Source of the DNA: Burkholderiales bacterium
GTDB lineage: Bacteria; Pseudomonadota; Gammaproteobacteria; Burkholderiales; Burkholderiaceae_C
Assembly: GCA_947372465.1 (NCBI GenBank)
Contig: CANBTT010000016.1
Span: 1-53,369, forward strand
DNA: 53,369 bases
Direction of reading: 5' to 3'
In this document: one piece after another, positions 16,812-25,373 of the stretch
How the letters are laid out: every line of letters starts with the position of its first letter
Position numbering within the stretch: the stretch's first letter is position 1
Made by a program: the position numbers and the translations under genes
The notes under the pieces: model-generated
What the model saw: only the letters and a program-made list of their open reading frames with translations
Told to the model about the DNA's origin: nothing
Databases searched by the model: none

Positions 16812-17795
16812 ATGTACAAAAAAATACTGAATTTTACAAGGGCTGCCATCTTGTGCGGCTTGGGGCTGTCAGGCGTTTGCATTGCTGCAAATCCTGTCTT
16901 TGGCTTGAATTCTTTGGATGCCACCGTCAGTGTGATTGACCCCGTGACATGGCGCGTGACCAAAATGATTCCAACAGGCAAGGAGCCACACCATCTGTAC
17001 ATGACACCTGATGAGCGTTCGGTGATCGTGGCCAATGCGGGTGGTGACTCCCTGACTTTTATTGATCCCAAAACAGCGGAAGTTCAACGGGTGATCAAAG
17101 GGACCTTGGATCCTTATCAACTCAGGTTCTCACCAGACATGAAGTGGTTTGTGACGGTTGCCAACCGTTTGAATCACATCGATGTCTATCAGTGGAGTGG
17201 TGAGGATCTTAAGCTCGTGAAGCGAGTGCCATCGTCCAAGACGCCCAGTCATTTATGGATTGACTCCAAAAGCTCAGTGGTATTTGCCACAATGCAAGAC
17301 AGCGACGAGCTCATTGCGATGGATTTGCCCACGCAAAAAATCAAATGGAGAGTAAAAACGGGCGCCACACCTGCTGACGTGTTTGGCACAAGCGATGACA
17401 AGTTCTTGCTGGTGGGGTTGACTGGTGCACGCGAGGTCCAAGTCTTTGACGTCTCTAAAGAGCCGGCCCAATTGGTCAAAACCATAGCCACCGGTGAAGG
17501 GGCCCATGCCTTTAGAGCGTTGGGGGACGGCAGGCATGTCTTTGTCAGCAACCGAGTGGCCAATACCATCAGTAAAATTGATTTGCAAACCCTCACTGTG
17601 GTGTCGCAATTCAACGCGCCTGGGGGGCCTGACTGCATGGAGGTTTCGGCCGACATGAAAACGATGATGGTCTCTTCTCGCTGGATCAAGAAAATCTCCA
17701 TCATCGATTTATCCACTGGCACCTTGATCAAACAAGTCAATGTGGGGAAATCTCCCCACGGCATCTGGACGCTAGATCACTCAAAAAGACAATAG
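16812..17795 (+). CDS. YncE-like seven-bladed beta-propeller protein, secreted
   Basis: A 327-residue protein with a signal peptide (Lys-Lys, then a hydrophobic stretch ending near GVCIA-AN at residue 25-27). The rest is a series of about 40-residue repeats with patterns such as PDERSVIVANAGGDSLTFIDP and SDDKFLLVGLTGAREVQVFD, typical of YVTN/YncE propellers. Such proteins act in the periplasm; some bind DNA or metals, but this one has no assigned role. I chose the ATG at 16812, where the signal peptide begins; the frame is open from a GTG at 16788. It leads a likely three-gene operon with 15- and 7-base gaps. Confidence 0.8.
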   Translation: MYKKILNFTRAAILCGLGLSGVCIAANPVFGLNSLDATVSVIDPVTWRVTKMIPTGKEPHHLYMTPDERSVIVANAGGDSLTFIDPKTAEVQRVIKGTLDPYQLRFSPDMKWFVTVANRLNHIDVYQWSGEDLKLVKRVPSSKTPSHLWIDSKSSVVFATMQDSDELIAMDLPTQKIKWRVKTGATPADVFGTSDDKFLLVGLTGAREVQVFDVSKEPAQLVKTIATGEGAHAFRALGDGRHVFVSNRVANTISKIDLQTLTVVSQFNAPGGPDCMEVSADMKTMMVSSRWIKKISIIDLSTGTLIKQVNVGKSPHGIWTLDHSKRQ

Positions 17796-17810
17796 TGACG
17801 CTTGAGCACC

Positions 17811-18665
17811 ATGCAAAGCTTGTTCTCTACTGACGTGTTGTGGAAGAAGTCTGTGCGACTGATTTTAGTTGGACTGCTCTTGATCGCTGGTCATTTGCAC
17901 AGTGCGCCCTCGCTCACGCGAGAGGCTTGTAACAAACCGCTTTACTTGACCTTTGACACAGGGCACATGGGGGTGGCGCCTTACATTGCCGAAGTCTTGA
18001 AGCGCCAAGATGTCAAGGTGACTTTTTTTGTGGCCAATGAGTTGACACAAGAAGGGGATGGCACCTTGGGCCAATACTGGCAAAAGTGGTGGCAGCAACG
18101 GGCTCAAGAGGGCCACTCTTTTGCCTCCCACACTTTCGATCATGTCTATTGGTTATCAGATGAGTCAAAGCATCAAAATACAAAAACAGGCGTTCAATTT
18201 TGGGTCAAACCCAGTGCGGGCGAACTCAAGGGGCAGCGCATGCTTTGGGACGCCAAAGCCTACTGTGGCGCCATCCTTCAAGCCAATGAACGGATCAAGG
18301 CCTTGACTTCAAAAGAGCCTTTGCCACTTTTTCGCGCACCTGGGGGTAAAACATCGCCCGCACTTTTGGCAAGCAGCAAAGCGTGTGGCTACTTGCACGT
18401 GGGTTGGAGCGACGCTGGGTTTTTGGGCGATGAGCTCCCCAGTGAGCAATTCCCAAGCGCAATGCTGCTAAAAAAATCCTTGGCAAACATCAAGAGTGGA
18501 GACATCTTGATGGCGCATTTGGGAATTTGGTCGAGAAAAGAACCATGGGCGACCAGCGTTTTGGAGCCCTTGATCATGGGGCTCAAAGACAGAGATTTTT
18601 GCTTCAAGACGATCGAGCACCACCCAAGGTATGCCGCTTGGGTCTCAGGGCATTCTGCACAATAG
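17811..18665 (+). CDS. Polysaccharide deacetylase family protein (NodB homology domain)
   Basis: A 284-residue protein with an N-terminal signal or anchor segment (about residues 15-32). The NodB domain shows motif 1 as TFDTG, motif 2 as SHTFDH and motif 3 as FRAPGGK, with GDILMAHLG near the end. In the usual motif 1 (TFDDG) the second Asp binds metal; here it is Thr, while the catalytic Asp and the two His remain. It may hydrolyse N- or O-acetyl groups on a cell-envelope sugar, but the substrate is unknown. It lies between a periplasmic propeller and a membrane hydroxylase in one operon. Confidence 0.8.
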   Translation: MQSLFSTDVLWKKSVRLILVGLLLIAGHLHSAPSLTREACNKPLYLTFDTGHMGVAPYIAEVLKRQDVKVTFFVANELTQEGDGTLGQYWQKWWQQRAQEGHSFASHTFDHVYWLSDESKHQNTKTGVQFWVKPSAGELKGQRMLWDAKAYCGAILQANERIKALTSKEPLPLFRAPGGKTSPALLASSKACGYLHVGWSDAGFLGDELPSEQFPSAMLLKKSLANIKSGDILMAHLGIWSRKEPWATSVLEPLIMGLKDRDFCFKTIEHHPRYAAWVSGHSAQ

Positions 18666-18672
18666 GGGTCAA

Positions 18673-19647
18673 ATGGATTACTTACTGGACTTGTTTTCAA
18701 AACTCAACGACACCTTGTTTGAACGAGTTGTGCAACCTTTTTTGTTCAACAATGGATGGGCCAGTTTGTCCGAGGAGGCTTACACTGCAAGCGAGTGGTT
18801 CTTGCTGGGCATTTTACAAATTGTGATCATGTTGTTGCTCATCAGGCCGCTTGAAAAGTGGCATCCTTTGGAAAAAAATCAGGACAGAAAAAGTATTGGT
18901 GTGGATGTGATCTACACCTTGATTCAAACGTTGGGTGTTTTTAGGTTGTTTTTCTTTCTGCTCTTTTCAATACCTGTTGACCACGTCTGGGGGCAATTGC
19001 GTACTTTGGGGGTGCCCACCTTTCATTTGGAACAGTTGGTGCCTGAATTGGCCTCGCATCCTTTGATGAGCTTTATGGTGTATTTGGTGGTTTTTGATTT
19101 CTTTAATTACTGGATACACAGAGCACAACATCAATGGCCCGCTTGGTGGGCCTTGCATGCATTGCACCATTCGCAAAGGAGCATGACGTATTGGACCGAC
19201 AGTCGGGGTCATTTGCTCGATGATGTGTTGTTGGCCTTGTTTGGGGTGTTCTTGTCGGCCCTCATTGGACTGCAACCGGGTCAATTTGTGGGCTTGATCG
19301 TGGTGTCCAGATTGTTTGAAAGTGTTCAGCATGCCAACATCGATTTGAGATGGTGGGGCGTCATCGAAAAATTGTGGGTGAGCCCAAGATTTCATCGAAC
19401 ACACCATTCAGTTGGCATCGGGCACGAGTTCAGCCCTGGTGTTTTGGGTGGGCATAACTTCGGGGTCTTGTTGCCTTGGTGGGACATTCTCTTTGGGACA
19501 GCTGATTTTCAGTCGCATGTTGAACCAACGGGTGTCAGGGACCAAGTCCTAGACGGCGTGTCCTATGGGGATGGTTTTTGGAGTCAGCAGTGGCTGGGGC
19601 TTTGCAGGCTATGGGTTACACTCATCGGGCCTAAGAGGGCCGATTGA
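18673..19647 (+). CDS. Sterol desaturase / fatty acid hydroxylase superfamily protein
   Basis: A 324-residue integral membrane di-iron enzyme. It has four or five membrane segments and the superfamily His motifs HRAQH, HALHHSQ and HRTHHS (the last followed by VGIGHE). These proteins hydroxylate or desaturate lipids; bacterial members act on fatty acids, ornithine lipids or hopanoid-like molecules. Which one this acts on cannot be read from the sequence. The ATG at 18673 is preceded by AGGGGT at 18664-18669 and starts 7 bases after the deacetylase stop. It ends the three-gene operon. Confidence 0.85.
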   Translation: MDYLLDLFSKLNDTLFERVVQPFLFNNGWASLSEEAYTASEWFLLGILQIVIMLLLIRPLEKWHPLEKNQDRKSIGVDVIYTLIQTLGVFRLFFFLLFSIPVDHVWGQLRTLGVPTFHLEQLVPELASHPLMSFMVYLVVFDFFNYWIHRAQHQWPAWWALHALHHSQRSMTYWTDSRGHLLDDVLLALFGVFLSALIGLQPGQFVGLIVVSRLFESVQHANIDLRWWGVIEKLWVSPRFHRTHHSVGIGHEFSPGVLGGHNFGVLLPWWDILFGTADFQSHVEPTGVRDQVLDGVSYGDGFWSQQWLGLCRLWVTLIGPKRAD

Positions 19648-19737
19648 ATGTTGACTTCAAAGCTGGGCGCCCGCGAACCAAAGAATGCACTGAACCGACT
19701 TCAATGAACACCCCAAACGCCTATTTTTAGATTCACT

Positions 19738-20997
19738 TTGAAGCCGCACAACCCATCCACTGATTTAAAGGACTTGTTGACCAACAAGTCTTTTGTGCGT
19801 TTTTGGCTCTCCAGAGTGGGTGCGGGCGTGGCGTCTCAAATGTTGATGGTTGCACTTGCTTGGCAGATGTATGACTTGACCTCAAGCGCGTGGGATCTGG
19901 GCTTGGTGGGCTTGTACCAATTTTGTCCTGCCTTGGTGTTAAGTCTGCTGGCTGGACACGCGGCCGATCGGTTTTCCAGGAAAAATATCGTCATGGTTGC
20001 TTGGTTCATGCAATCGGTGGTGGTGCTGGGTGTGCTGCTGGCCATTGGGCAAGATGCGCTCACCCGAGATTTTTTGTTGTGGGTGTCTTTGGTGCTAGGC
20101 ATTGTCAGAGCATTTCAAAATCCTGCGCAGCAAGCTATTTTGCCCACCTTGGTTGACACCCACCATTTGCCTCGTGCCATGGCATTGAATTCCATGGCTT
20201 ATCAAGCCAGTGTCATGACGGGTCCCGCAATTGGTGGACTGTTATTTGCCTTTAGTGCAAACAGTGTTTATGTGGCTTGCTTGATTTTGTACGCCTTGTC
20301 AGCTTATTGGTTGTTGCGTTTAAGAACAAGTCAAGTCTCTGGTCCAAGCGATGAGCCGGTCACCATGGAGTCGGTTTTGGCGGGTGTGGTGTATGTCTGG
20401 CGACAAAAAGTCATTTTGGGCTCGATCACGCTGGATTTATTTGCTGTTCTCCTAGGAGGCGCCACGGCCTTGTTGCCCATTTATGCAAAAGATATCTTGC
20501 ACACGGGGCCTTGGGGTTTGGGCTTGCTTAGGGCTGCACCGGCGGTGGGTGCTTTGGCGGTGTCGATTTATTTGACGAGGTGGCCACTCAAGGAAAGAGT
20601 AGGGCGGTATCTGTTTGGATCGATTGCTGTTTTCGGCGTGGCGACATGTGTCTTTGCGCTGTCTGAGAATTTTCTTCTTTCTTTCTTTGCGCTGTTGATC
20701 ACTGGGAGCGCTGACATGGTGAGTGTGGTGATCAGGCACACCATTGTTCAGCTGGAAACGCCTGAGAACATGCGTGGTCGCGTGAGTGCTGTCAACACCG
20801 TTTTTGTGGGTGCGAGCAATCAATTGGGTGAGTTTGAGTCGGGTGCCACAGCGGCTTGGTTTGGGCCTGTTGCGGCCGTCGTGTTCGGCGGCTTGGGCAC
20901 GGTTTTTATTGCCGTGATGTGGAGCCAATTGTTCAAGAGTTTGTACAACCGAGACCAATTGGTGACAACGGTCGAAGACAAAGAGAGCTCACGCTAG
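19738..20997 (+). CDS. MFS transporter, MFS_3/EntS-like
   Basis: A 419-residue transporter with about 12 membrane segments. It carries the major facilitator loop motif GHAADRFSRKN between helices 2 and 3. FWLSRVGAGVASQMLMVALAWQMYDLTSSA is split over the first helix, and FQNPAQQAILPTLV is common in the MFS_3 group of exporters related to EntS. It probably exports a small molecule; the substrate is unknown. The start is TTG at 19738, since no ATG lies nearby in frame. It lies 90 bases after the hydroxylase and is convergent with the ABC genes. Confidence 0.82.
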   Translation: MKPHNPSTDLKDLLTNKSFVRFWLSRVGAGVASQMLMVALAWQMYDLTSSAWDLGLVGLYQFCPALVLSLLAGHAADRFSRKNIVMVAWFMQSVVVLGVLLAIGQDALTRDFLLWVSLVLGIVRAFQNPAQQAILPTLVDTHHLPRAMALNSMAYQASVMTGPAIGGLLFAFSANSVYVACLILYALSAYWLLRLRTSQVSGPSDEPVTMESVLAGVVYVWRQKVILGSITLDLFAVLLGGATALLPIYAKDILHTGPWGLGLLRAAPAVGALAVSIYLTRWPLKERVGRYLFGSIAVFGVATCVFALSENFLLSFFALLITGSADMVSVVIRHTIVQLETPENMRGRVSAVNTVFVGASNQLGEFESGATAAWFGPVAAVVFGGLGTVFIAVMWSQLFKSLYNRDQLVTTVEDKESSR

Positions 20998-21046
20998 TTT
21001 GTTCGCCCAAGAGCAGGCCCAAGGCGAGGGCCTCCTCACTTGAGGG

Positions 21047-21817
21047 TCAATGATTTTGTGAGCCGCGATGCGCCCACGCGGTGGTGTGCACTTCAACAAA
21101 GCTAAAGAGCTCATACATCACCATGGCCATGGCGCCCACAACAACCAAGCCCCCAAAGGCCAAACCCATTTGCATGGCTGAGCCAGCAGAGATCAGCAAG
21201 TACCCAATGCCCTCGTTGGCCGCTGTCATCTCTGAGACAGTGGTTCCTACAAAGGCCAAGGTAATCGCTACTTTTAGCGAAGCATAGAAATAGGGGAGAG
21301 ATCTGGGTAGGCCCACTTTGATCAGCACATCCCATCTCTTGGCACCCAAGACGCGCAGAACATCTTCCAGCTCGGGTTCAAGTGTTGCAAGTCCGGTTGC
21401 AATGTTGACCATGATGGGGAAAAAACTGATCAAAAAGGCGGTCAAAATTGCGGGGCCAATTCCAATGCCAAACCAGACCACCAATATGGGCACAAAGGCC
21501 GCTTTGGGCAGTGCATTGAAAGCGGTCATCAAGGGGTAGACGGCCGTGTAGGCCAAGCGCGAACTTCCGATGACAAAGCCCAGTAAAACACCCACCACAA
21601 TGGCCAGGCCAAAGCCCGCCATGGTCACCCAGTAGGTCCTCCAAGCATGGGCAGCCACCGTTCCACGAAATTCAATGAGTTGAGACGCAATGCGCGAGGG
21701 ACTTGGGAAAATGAATTCCGAGACTGAAAAAACTGAGCAAATCAGTTGCCACAAAATCAATGTGACGATCAGTAAAATCCAGGGGGAGCTTTTTTCAAAT
21801 TGCTTGGAGGTGCTCAA
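21047..21817 (-). CDS. ABC transporter permease, SsuC/TauC type
   Basis: A 256-residue permease with six membrane segments of the nitrate/sulfonate/taurine importer family. The EAA-loop region FALGAKRWDVLIKVGLPRSLPYFYASLKVA is visible in parts (LRVLGAKRWDV...LPRSLPY), followed by AITLAFVGTTVSEMTAANEGIGYLL. It pairs with the ATPase encoded 34 bases upstream in the operon and the binding protein before that. The ligand is not known; the location beside purine catabolic genes suggests a purine breakdown product or a related heterocycle. Confidence 0.88.
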   Translation of the reverse strand: MSTSKQFEKSSPWILLIVTLILWQLICSVFSVSEFIFPSPSRIASQLIEFRGTVAAHAWRTYWVTMAGFGLAIVVGVLLGFVIGSSRLAYTAVYPLMTAFNALPKAAFVPILVVWFGIGIGPAILTAFLISFFPIMVNIATGLATLEPELEDVLRVLGAKRWDVLIKVGLPRSLPYFYASLKVAITLAFVGTTVSEMTAANEGIGYLLISAGSAMQMGLAFGGLVVVGAMAMVMYELFSFVEVHTTAWAHRGSQNH

Positions 21818-21851
21818 AATAATTCCTTGCGGTCTGTCGACGAAATTTGCG

Positions 21852-22664
21852 TTAGGACGTTTTTACCGGTGCACCCTTCAGTGCACCGATGTGCCCCCTG
21901 AGTTCGTGGACGATATCGGTGAATTCGGGGGTGTAGGTCAACTCAAGTTCTCGAGGTCTTGGCAGATCGATTTCTTTCTTCACAATGAATCGTCCGGGAC
22001 TTTTGGACATCACGTACACAGTGTCCGCCAAAAACACCGATTCGCGCAAATCATGGGTGACCAAAATCACGTTGAATTTTTGCTCCGTCCAAAGGTCTCT
22101 CAAAATACACCACAACTCCTCGCGAGTGAATGCATCCAAGGCACCAAAAGGTTCATCGAGCAAAAGCATTTTGGGTTCGTGAATGAGTGCTCGACAAATG
22201 CTGGCACGCTGCTGCATGCCACCAGAGAGTTGCCAAGGGTATTTTCTTTCGTAGCCACCCAGGCCAACGCGTTCGAGCAGGGCAATCGCTCGGGCTTCAA
22301 ACTCTGCTTTTTTTTGTTTGAATTGAGATCTGTATGGCTCAACAATCTCTAAAGGCAAGAGCACATTGTCAAGCGTGGTTCTCCAAGGCAACAAAGAAGG
22401 CGCTTGAAAGGCCATGCCGCTTATTTTCAAGGGGCCAGTGACCTCTTTGCCGCCCACGGTGATGCGTCCTTTGGTGGGGCGCTTCAAACCCGTGGTGAGC
22501 TTCATGAAGGTGGACTTGCCGCACCCCGAGGGGCCCACGATGGCAATGAATTCGCCGTCTTCGACATTCAGGTTGATGTCTTCAACGGCAAATTGATTTT
22601 GCGCCAACAACTCTTCGTTGTAAGCCAGCCAAACATTCTCAAATTGGACAAACGGCTGTGACAT
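21852..22664 (-). CDS. ABC transporter ATP-binding protein, SsuB/TauB type
   Basis: A 270-residue ATPase of the nitrate/sulfonate/taurine type. It has the Walker A motif GPSGCGKST, the signature LSGGMQQR, Walker B LLLDEPFGALD and the switch His in VTHDLRESVFLAD. It powers the importer formed with the SsuC-like permease and the NMT1-like binding protein. The start codon follows the binding-protein stop directly, with no spacer, so translation is probably coupled. Confidence 0.92.
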   Translation of the reverse strand: MSQPFVQFENVWLAYNEELLAQNQFAVEDINLNVEDGEFIAIVGPSGCGKSTFMKLTTGLKRPTKGRITVGGKEVTGPLKISGMAFQAPSLLPWRTTLDNVLLPLEIVEPYRSQFKQKKAEFEARAIALLERVGLGGYERKYPWQLSGGMQQRASICRALIHEPKMLLLDEPFGALDAFTREELWCILRDLWTEQKFNVILVTHDLRESVFLADTVYVMSKSPGRFIVKKEIDLPRPRELELTYTPEFTDIVHELRGHIGALKGAPVKTS

Positions 22665-23714
22665 TTATTTCTTTGGTAAGACGTCTAAGTCTTTTGCACT
22701 TGGAAGATAAGCAGGGCTCCAAATGGTGTCAGGATTAACGCGAGTCTTTGTGTTGAAAGCGTCAGACACTTGGCTGGCCATCAAAGCAAGTCTTGGTGCT
22801 TTGACTTGACCAAAGCCTTCGTTTCTTGCGTCTGGGCTGTTGATCACGGTGTCCAGTGCCAATTTCAGGCGGCGAACTTCAAGGGGCACGTTGATGATGC
22901 CGTCTCTGGCCTTGACCGTTTGAATCGCTTCTTCTGGGTTCTTCAGCACATCCTTCATGCCTTTGGCAAAAGCTTTTAAGAAGGCCTTCACAGCTTCAGG
23001 ATTTTCTTTCAAAATTTTCGGTGAAGCAATGACCGCATTGCCGTACAACTTCACACCGTAATCGGGGTATTGAAGAACCACAACCTCATCGGCCTTCGTG
23101 CCGCGCGCCTCAATGTTCAAGAGGGACGTGAACGTGAAACCCGTGATGGCGTCAATGTCGCCGCGAACCAACATGGTTTCACGCAAAGTGGGGTCCATTG
23201 CGGTCCACGTGACGTTGTTGACATTGTTCGCTTTTGCGAAAATTGGAAATGCGCGTCGGCCAGCATCAAAAACTGGAGCGCCCAATTTCTTTCCATTCAA
23301 ATCAGCCGGCGTTTTGATGCCTGATTTTTTCAAGGCCATCACTGAGGCAGGGGTGTTGTTGTACACCATCATGATGGCGATGGGCTTGTTGGGCGCATCG
23401 GGATTGTTCGCATGAAATTCCATCAAAGAGGCCAAGTCCGCAAAGCCCAAATCGTAGGAGCCAGATGCGACACGTGTGACTGTTCCGCCCGAGCCGTTGC
23501 CAGCGTCTACGGTGACATCGAGTTTGGCTTCTTTGTAGTAACCCTTGGCCTCAGGCACCAAAAACAAAGCAGCGGGTCCTTCAAAGCGCCAGTCCAGCTG
23601 AAACTTCAAGGCGGTAGTTTGAGCAAAGCTAGGCGCACTGAGCAATGCGCCAGAAATTGTAAGTGCCGCGACAACAGCGCTGGCTTTGAAATGATGAGGA
23701 CGGATAGAAAACAT
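22665..23714 (-). CDS. ABC transporter substrate-binding protein, NMT1/SsuA-like
   Basis: A 349-residue periplasmic binding protein with a clear signal peptide ending in LLSAPSFA-QTT. The mature part begins ALKFQLDWRFEGPAALFLVPEAKGYY across two segments, the standard opening of NMT1/THI5-like and SsuA proteins. It goes on with GSYDLGFADLASLM and a hinge near KTPADLNGKKLGAP. The ATG at 23714 has AGGAG 6 bases upstream; a TTG two codons earlier is less likely. First gene of the importer operon. Family members bind pyrimidine precursors, sulfonates, nitrate or taurine, so the ligand is open; purine-pathway context is the only hint. Confidence 0.88.
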   Translation of the reverse strand: MFSIRPHHFKASAVVAALTISGALLSAPSFAQTTALKFQLDWRFEGPAALFLVPEAKGYYKEAKLDVTVDAGNGSGGTVTRVASGSYDLGFADLASLMEFHANNPDAPNKPIAIMMVYNNTPASVMALKKSGIKTPADLNGKKLGAPVFDAGRRAFPIFAKANNVNNVTWTAMDPTLRETMLVRGDIDAITGFTFTSLLNIEARGTKADEVVVLQYPDYGVKLYGNAVIASPKILKENPEAVKAFLKAFAKGMKDVLKNPEEAIQTVKARDGIINVPLEVRRLKLALDTVINSPDARNEGFGQVKAPRLALMASQVSDAFNTKTRVNPDTIWSPAYLPSAKDLDVLPKK

Positions 23715-23783
23715 GTTCAACTCCTAAGTTAATTAATAGATACATCAAGCAATATCAATGCCCAAAAAACTTTTCATGCCCAA

Positions 23784-23800
23784 GAGGCTTTTTCAGCCTC
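23784..23800 (-). other. Hairpin in the leader of the ABC importer operon
   Basis: A 6-bp stem GAGGCT/AGCCTC with a five-base loop lies about 70 bases ahead of the binding-protein start. No T-run follows it in the direction of the operon, so it is not a clear terminator. It could be a structured leader element. Confidence 0.35.
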
Positions 23801-23878
23801 CAGCCCCGAGCACCGAACCATCGCTTTGGGCCGCACTCGCTGATCTTGGCTCACAAAGACCCTCCTTGGAGCCCAGCT

Positions 23879-23903
23879 TGGTGCATTCAACCAAAATGCA
23901 CCA
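23879..23903. repeat. 9-bp perfect inverted repeat between the M20 gene and the ABC operon
   Basis: TGGTGCATT at 23879-23887 and AATGCACCA at 23895-23903 are perfect inverted copies with a 7-base spacer. No T-run follows on either strand. Its length, spacing and place, about 165 bases ahead of the binding-protein start, fit a dimeric regulator operator (LysR or GntR type) better than a terminator. The rest of the 254-base gap between the genes shows nothing I can name. Confidence 0.5.
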
Positions 23904-23968
23904 GATTGGACTCGCAGACCAGGGTCTTGATGGGAACAATTTTGCCCTAAATTTCACTTTTTTTTGAA

Positions 23969-25321
23969 TTATTGAGCTTGTTTTGACAATAAATCATAAA
24001 GAGTTCTTGCGATCACTCGGGTTGCTCGCTTCAGATCCTCCAACCGAAGCCGCTCATCGGCACGCTTGGCATGGGACTCGAGCACCGTTTTGGGGCCTGC
24101 ACCATAGATGACACCTGGAATGCCATTGGCCGCATACAAGCGCACATCGGTATAAAGAGGGGTGCCCACCACGGGGATGTCTGTTTCAAAGATCGTGCCT
24201 GCATGTTTTTGCAAGGCCTTGATCAAGGGTTGCTGTCCATCTTGTGGCTTCATGGACTCTGCCAGCAAAATGCGCTTGATGTCGAGTTCAACAGGCGCTT
24301 GGTGGCCGTGGGCTTTGTTGAAGGTGTCCACGCTTTTTGTGATGGTTTCTCGGATGGACGTTTCGACCTCTTGGGAGTTCTCTTCTGGAATCATGCGTCG
24401 ATCCAACTTAAAGGTGACGCGTCCAGGAATCACATTGGTGTTGGTGCCTCCAGAAATTTGACCCACATTCAAATAAGGGTGCTTGATGCCTTTGACTTTG
24501 GAGAGGACGGATTTGTATTGGGCGTTGAGAGCAAACAAGTCCCCTAGGACATGAACACCTGCTTGAAGGGCGTCCACTCCGCTCTCAGGAATGGCTGCAT
24601 GGGCCATTTTCCCGCGAAGGGTGACTTCCAGTTGCAAGCAGCCATTGTGGGCATTCACCACCTCGTAGCTAAAACCCGCCGCAATCATCAAATCGGGTTG
24701 GGTCAAGTGCTCGCCTAGCAACCACCCAGGTCCCAATTCCCCTCCAAACTCCTCATCATAGGTGAAGTGCAACTCCACTTGCCCCTCTGGTTGAGACGCT
24801 TGAGCCAAGGGGCCTTCCTTCGCGGCGATTTTTTCGCTCAGGTGCTGGAGCGCTCTGAGTGCAAAAGTAAACGTAGAAAAATCGGATTTGCTCACAGCGC
24901 TGGCTCGGCCGTACATGAATCCATCTTCGATCTCACCGCCATAAGGGTTGTAGGTCCAGCCCTCCCCTGGGGGTACCACGTCCCCATGTGCATTGAGTGC
25001 AATGGTCAAGCCCTTTTTGGCTTTCATTTGTTGGTTCGCACAAGCTTGGTGTCCACTCGGGGTGAACTCTTGTCGAACAATCAAATTGGTAATGGCTTCA
25101 AGCCCGTGGTGCTGCACGGTCTGAGAGGGCACCACGTACTGTTCAGCTTTGAGCCCCATGTCCGACAAGAGCGCCGCAGTTTTTTGTGCATGTGGCGAAT
25201 TGTTCCCTGGAGGGGTGTCTGTAGGAATTTGAACCAAGGACTGCAAAAAGCGGACTTGTTGGTCAAAATGATCTTCAATCCATTGATCGAGTTCTTGGTA
25301 GGCAATTGAGGAATTGGTCAT
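23969..25321 (-). CDS. M20 family metallohydrolase (ArgE/DapE-like) with altered metal motif
   Basis: A 450-residue cytoplasmic hydrolase. Metal-site features of M20 enzymes are present: LNAHGDVV (His112, Asp114), the pair Glu190-Glu191 in YDEEFGGELG, TDVRLYAANGIP, and a late His in ESHAKRADERLR. The segment that normally reads GRGAADMKGG, and supplies the Asp bridging both metals, here reads GRASAVSKSD, so that Asp is Val143; Asp147 is four positions later. It lies 52 bases downstream of the uraD-allantoate amidohydrolase gene and is probably in the same operon. It may act on an acylated, carbamoylated or ureido compound made in purine breakdown. No specific substrate is shown. Confidence 0.8.
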   Translation of the reverse strand: MTNSSIAYQELDQWIEDHFDQQVRFLQSLVQIPTDTPPGNNSPHAQKTAALLSDMGLKAEQYVVPSQTVQHHGLEAITNLIVRQEFTPSGHQACANQQMKAKKGLTIALNAHGDVVPPGEGWTYNPYGGEIEDGFMYGRASAVSKSDFSTFTFALRALQHLSEKIAAKEGPLAQASQPEGQVELHFTYDEEFGGELGPGWLLGEHLTQPDLMIAAGFSYEVVNAHNGCLQLEVTLRGKMAHAAIPESGVDALQAGVHVLGDLFALNAQYKSVLSKVKGIKHPYLNVGQISGGTNTNVIPGRVTFKLDRRMIPEENSQEVETSIRETITKSVDTFNKAHGHQAPVELDIKRILLAESMKPQDGQQPLIKALQKHAGTIFETDIPVVGTPLYTDVRLYAANGIPGVIYGAGPKTVLESHAKRADERLRLEDLKRATRVIARTLYDLLSKQAQ

Positions 25322-25373
25322 GAGCGTTTGGAATTGAGCAAAGTGATTGGGTGCGCTTGGGGTGTTGGCCTCA

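Noticed and set aside
21690-22352. A 220-codon frame antisense to the ABC ATPase and permease genes
   Set aside because: It crosses the junction of two clear genes and shows no motif.
23879-23903. NtrC site
   Set aside because: The NtrC consensus has GCAC first and GTGC second; here the arms are in the opposite order.
23758-23967. A 69-codon open frame in the gap between the M20 gene and the ABC operon
   Set aside because: No ribosome site, no recognisable motif, low-complexity composition, and it covers the inverted repeat and the likely promoter.
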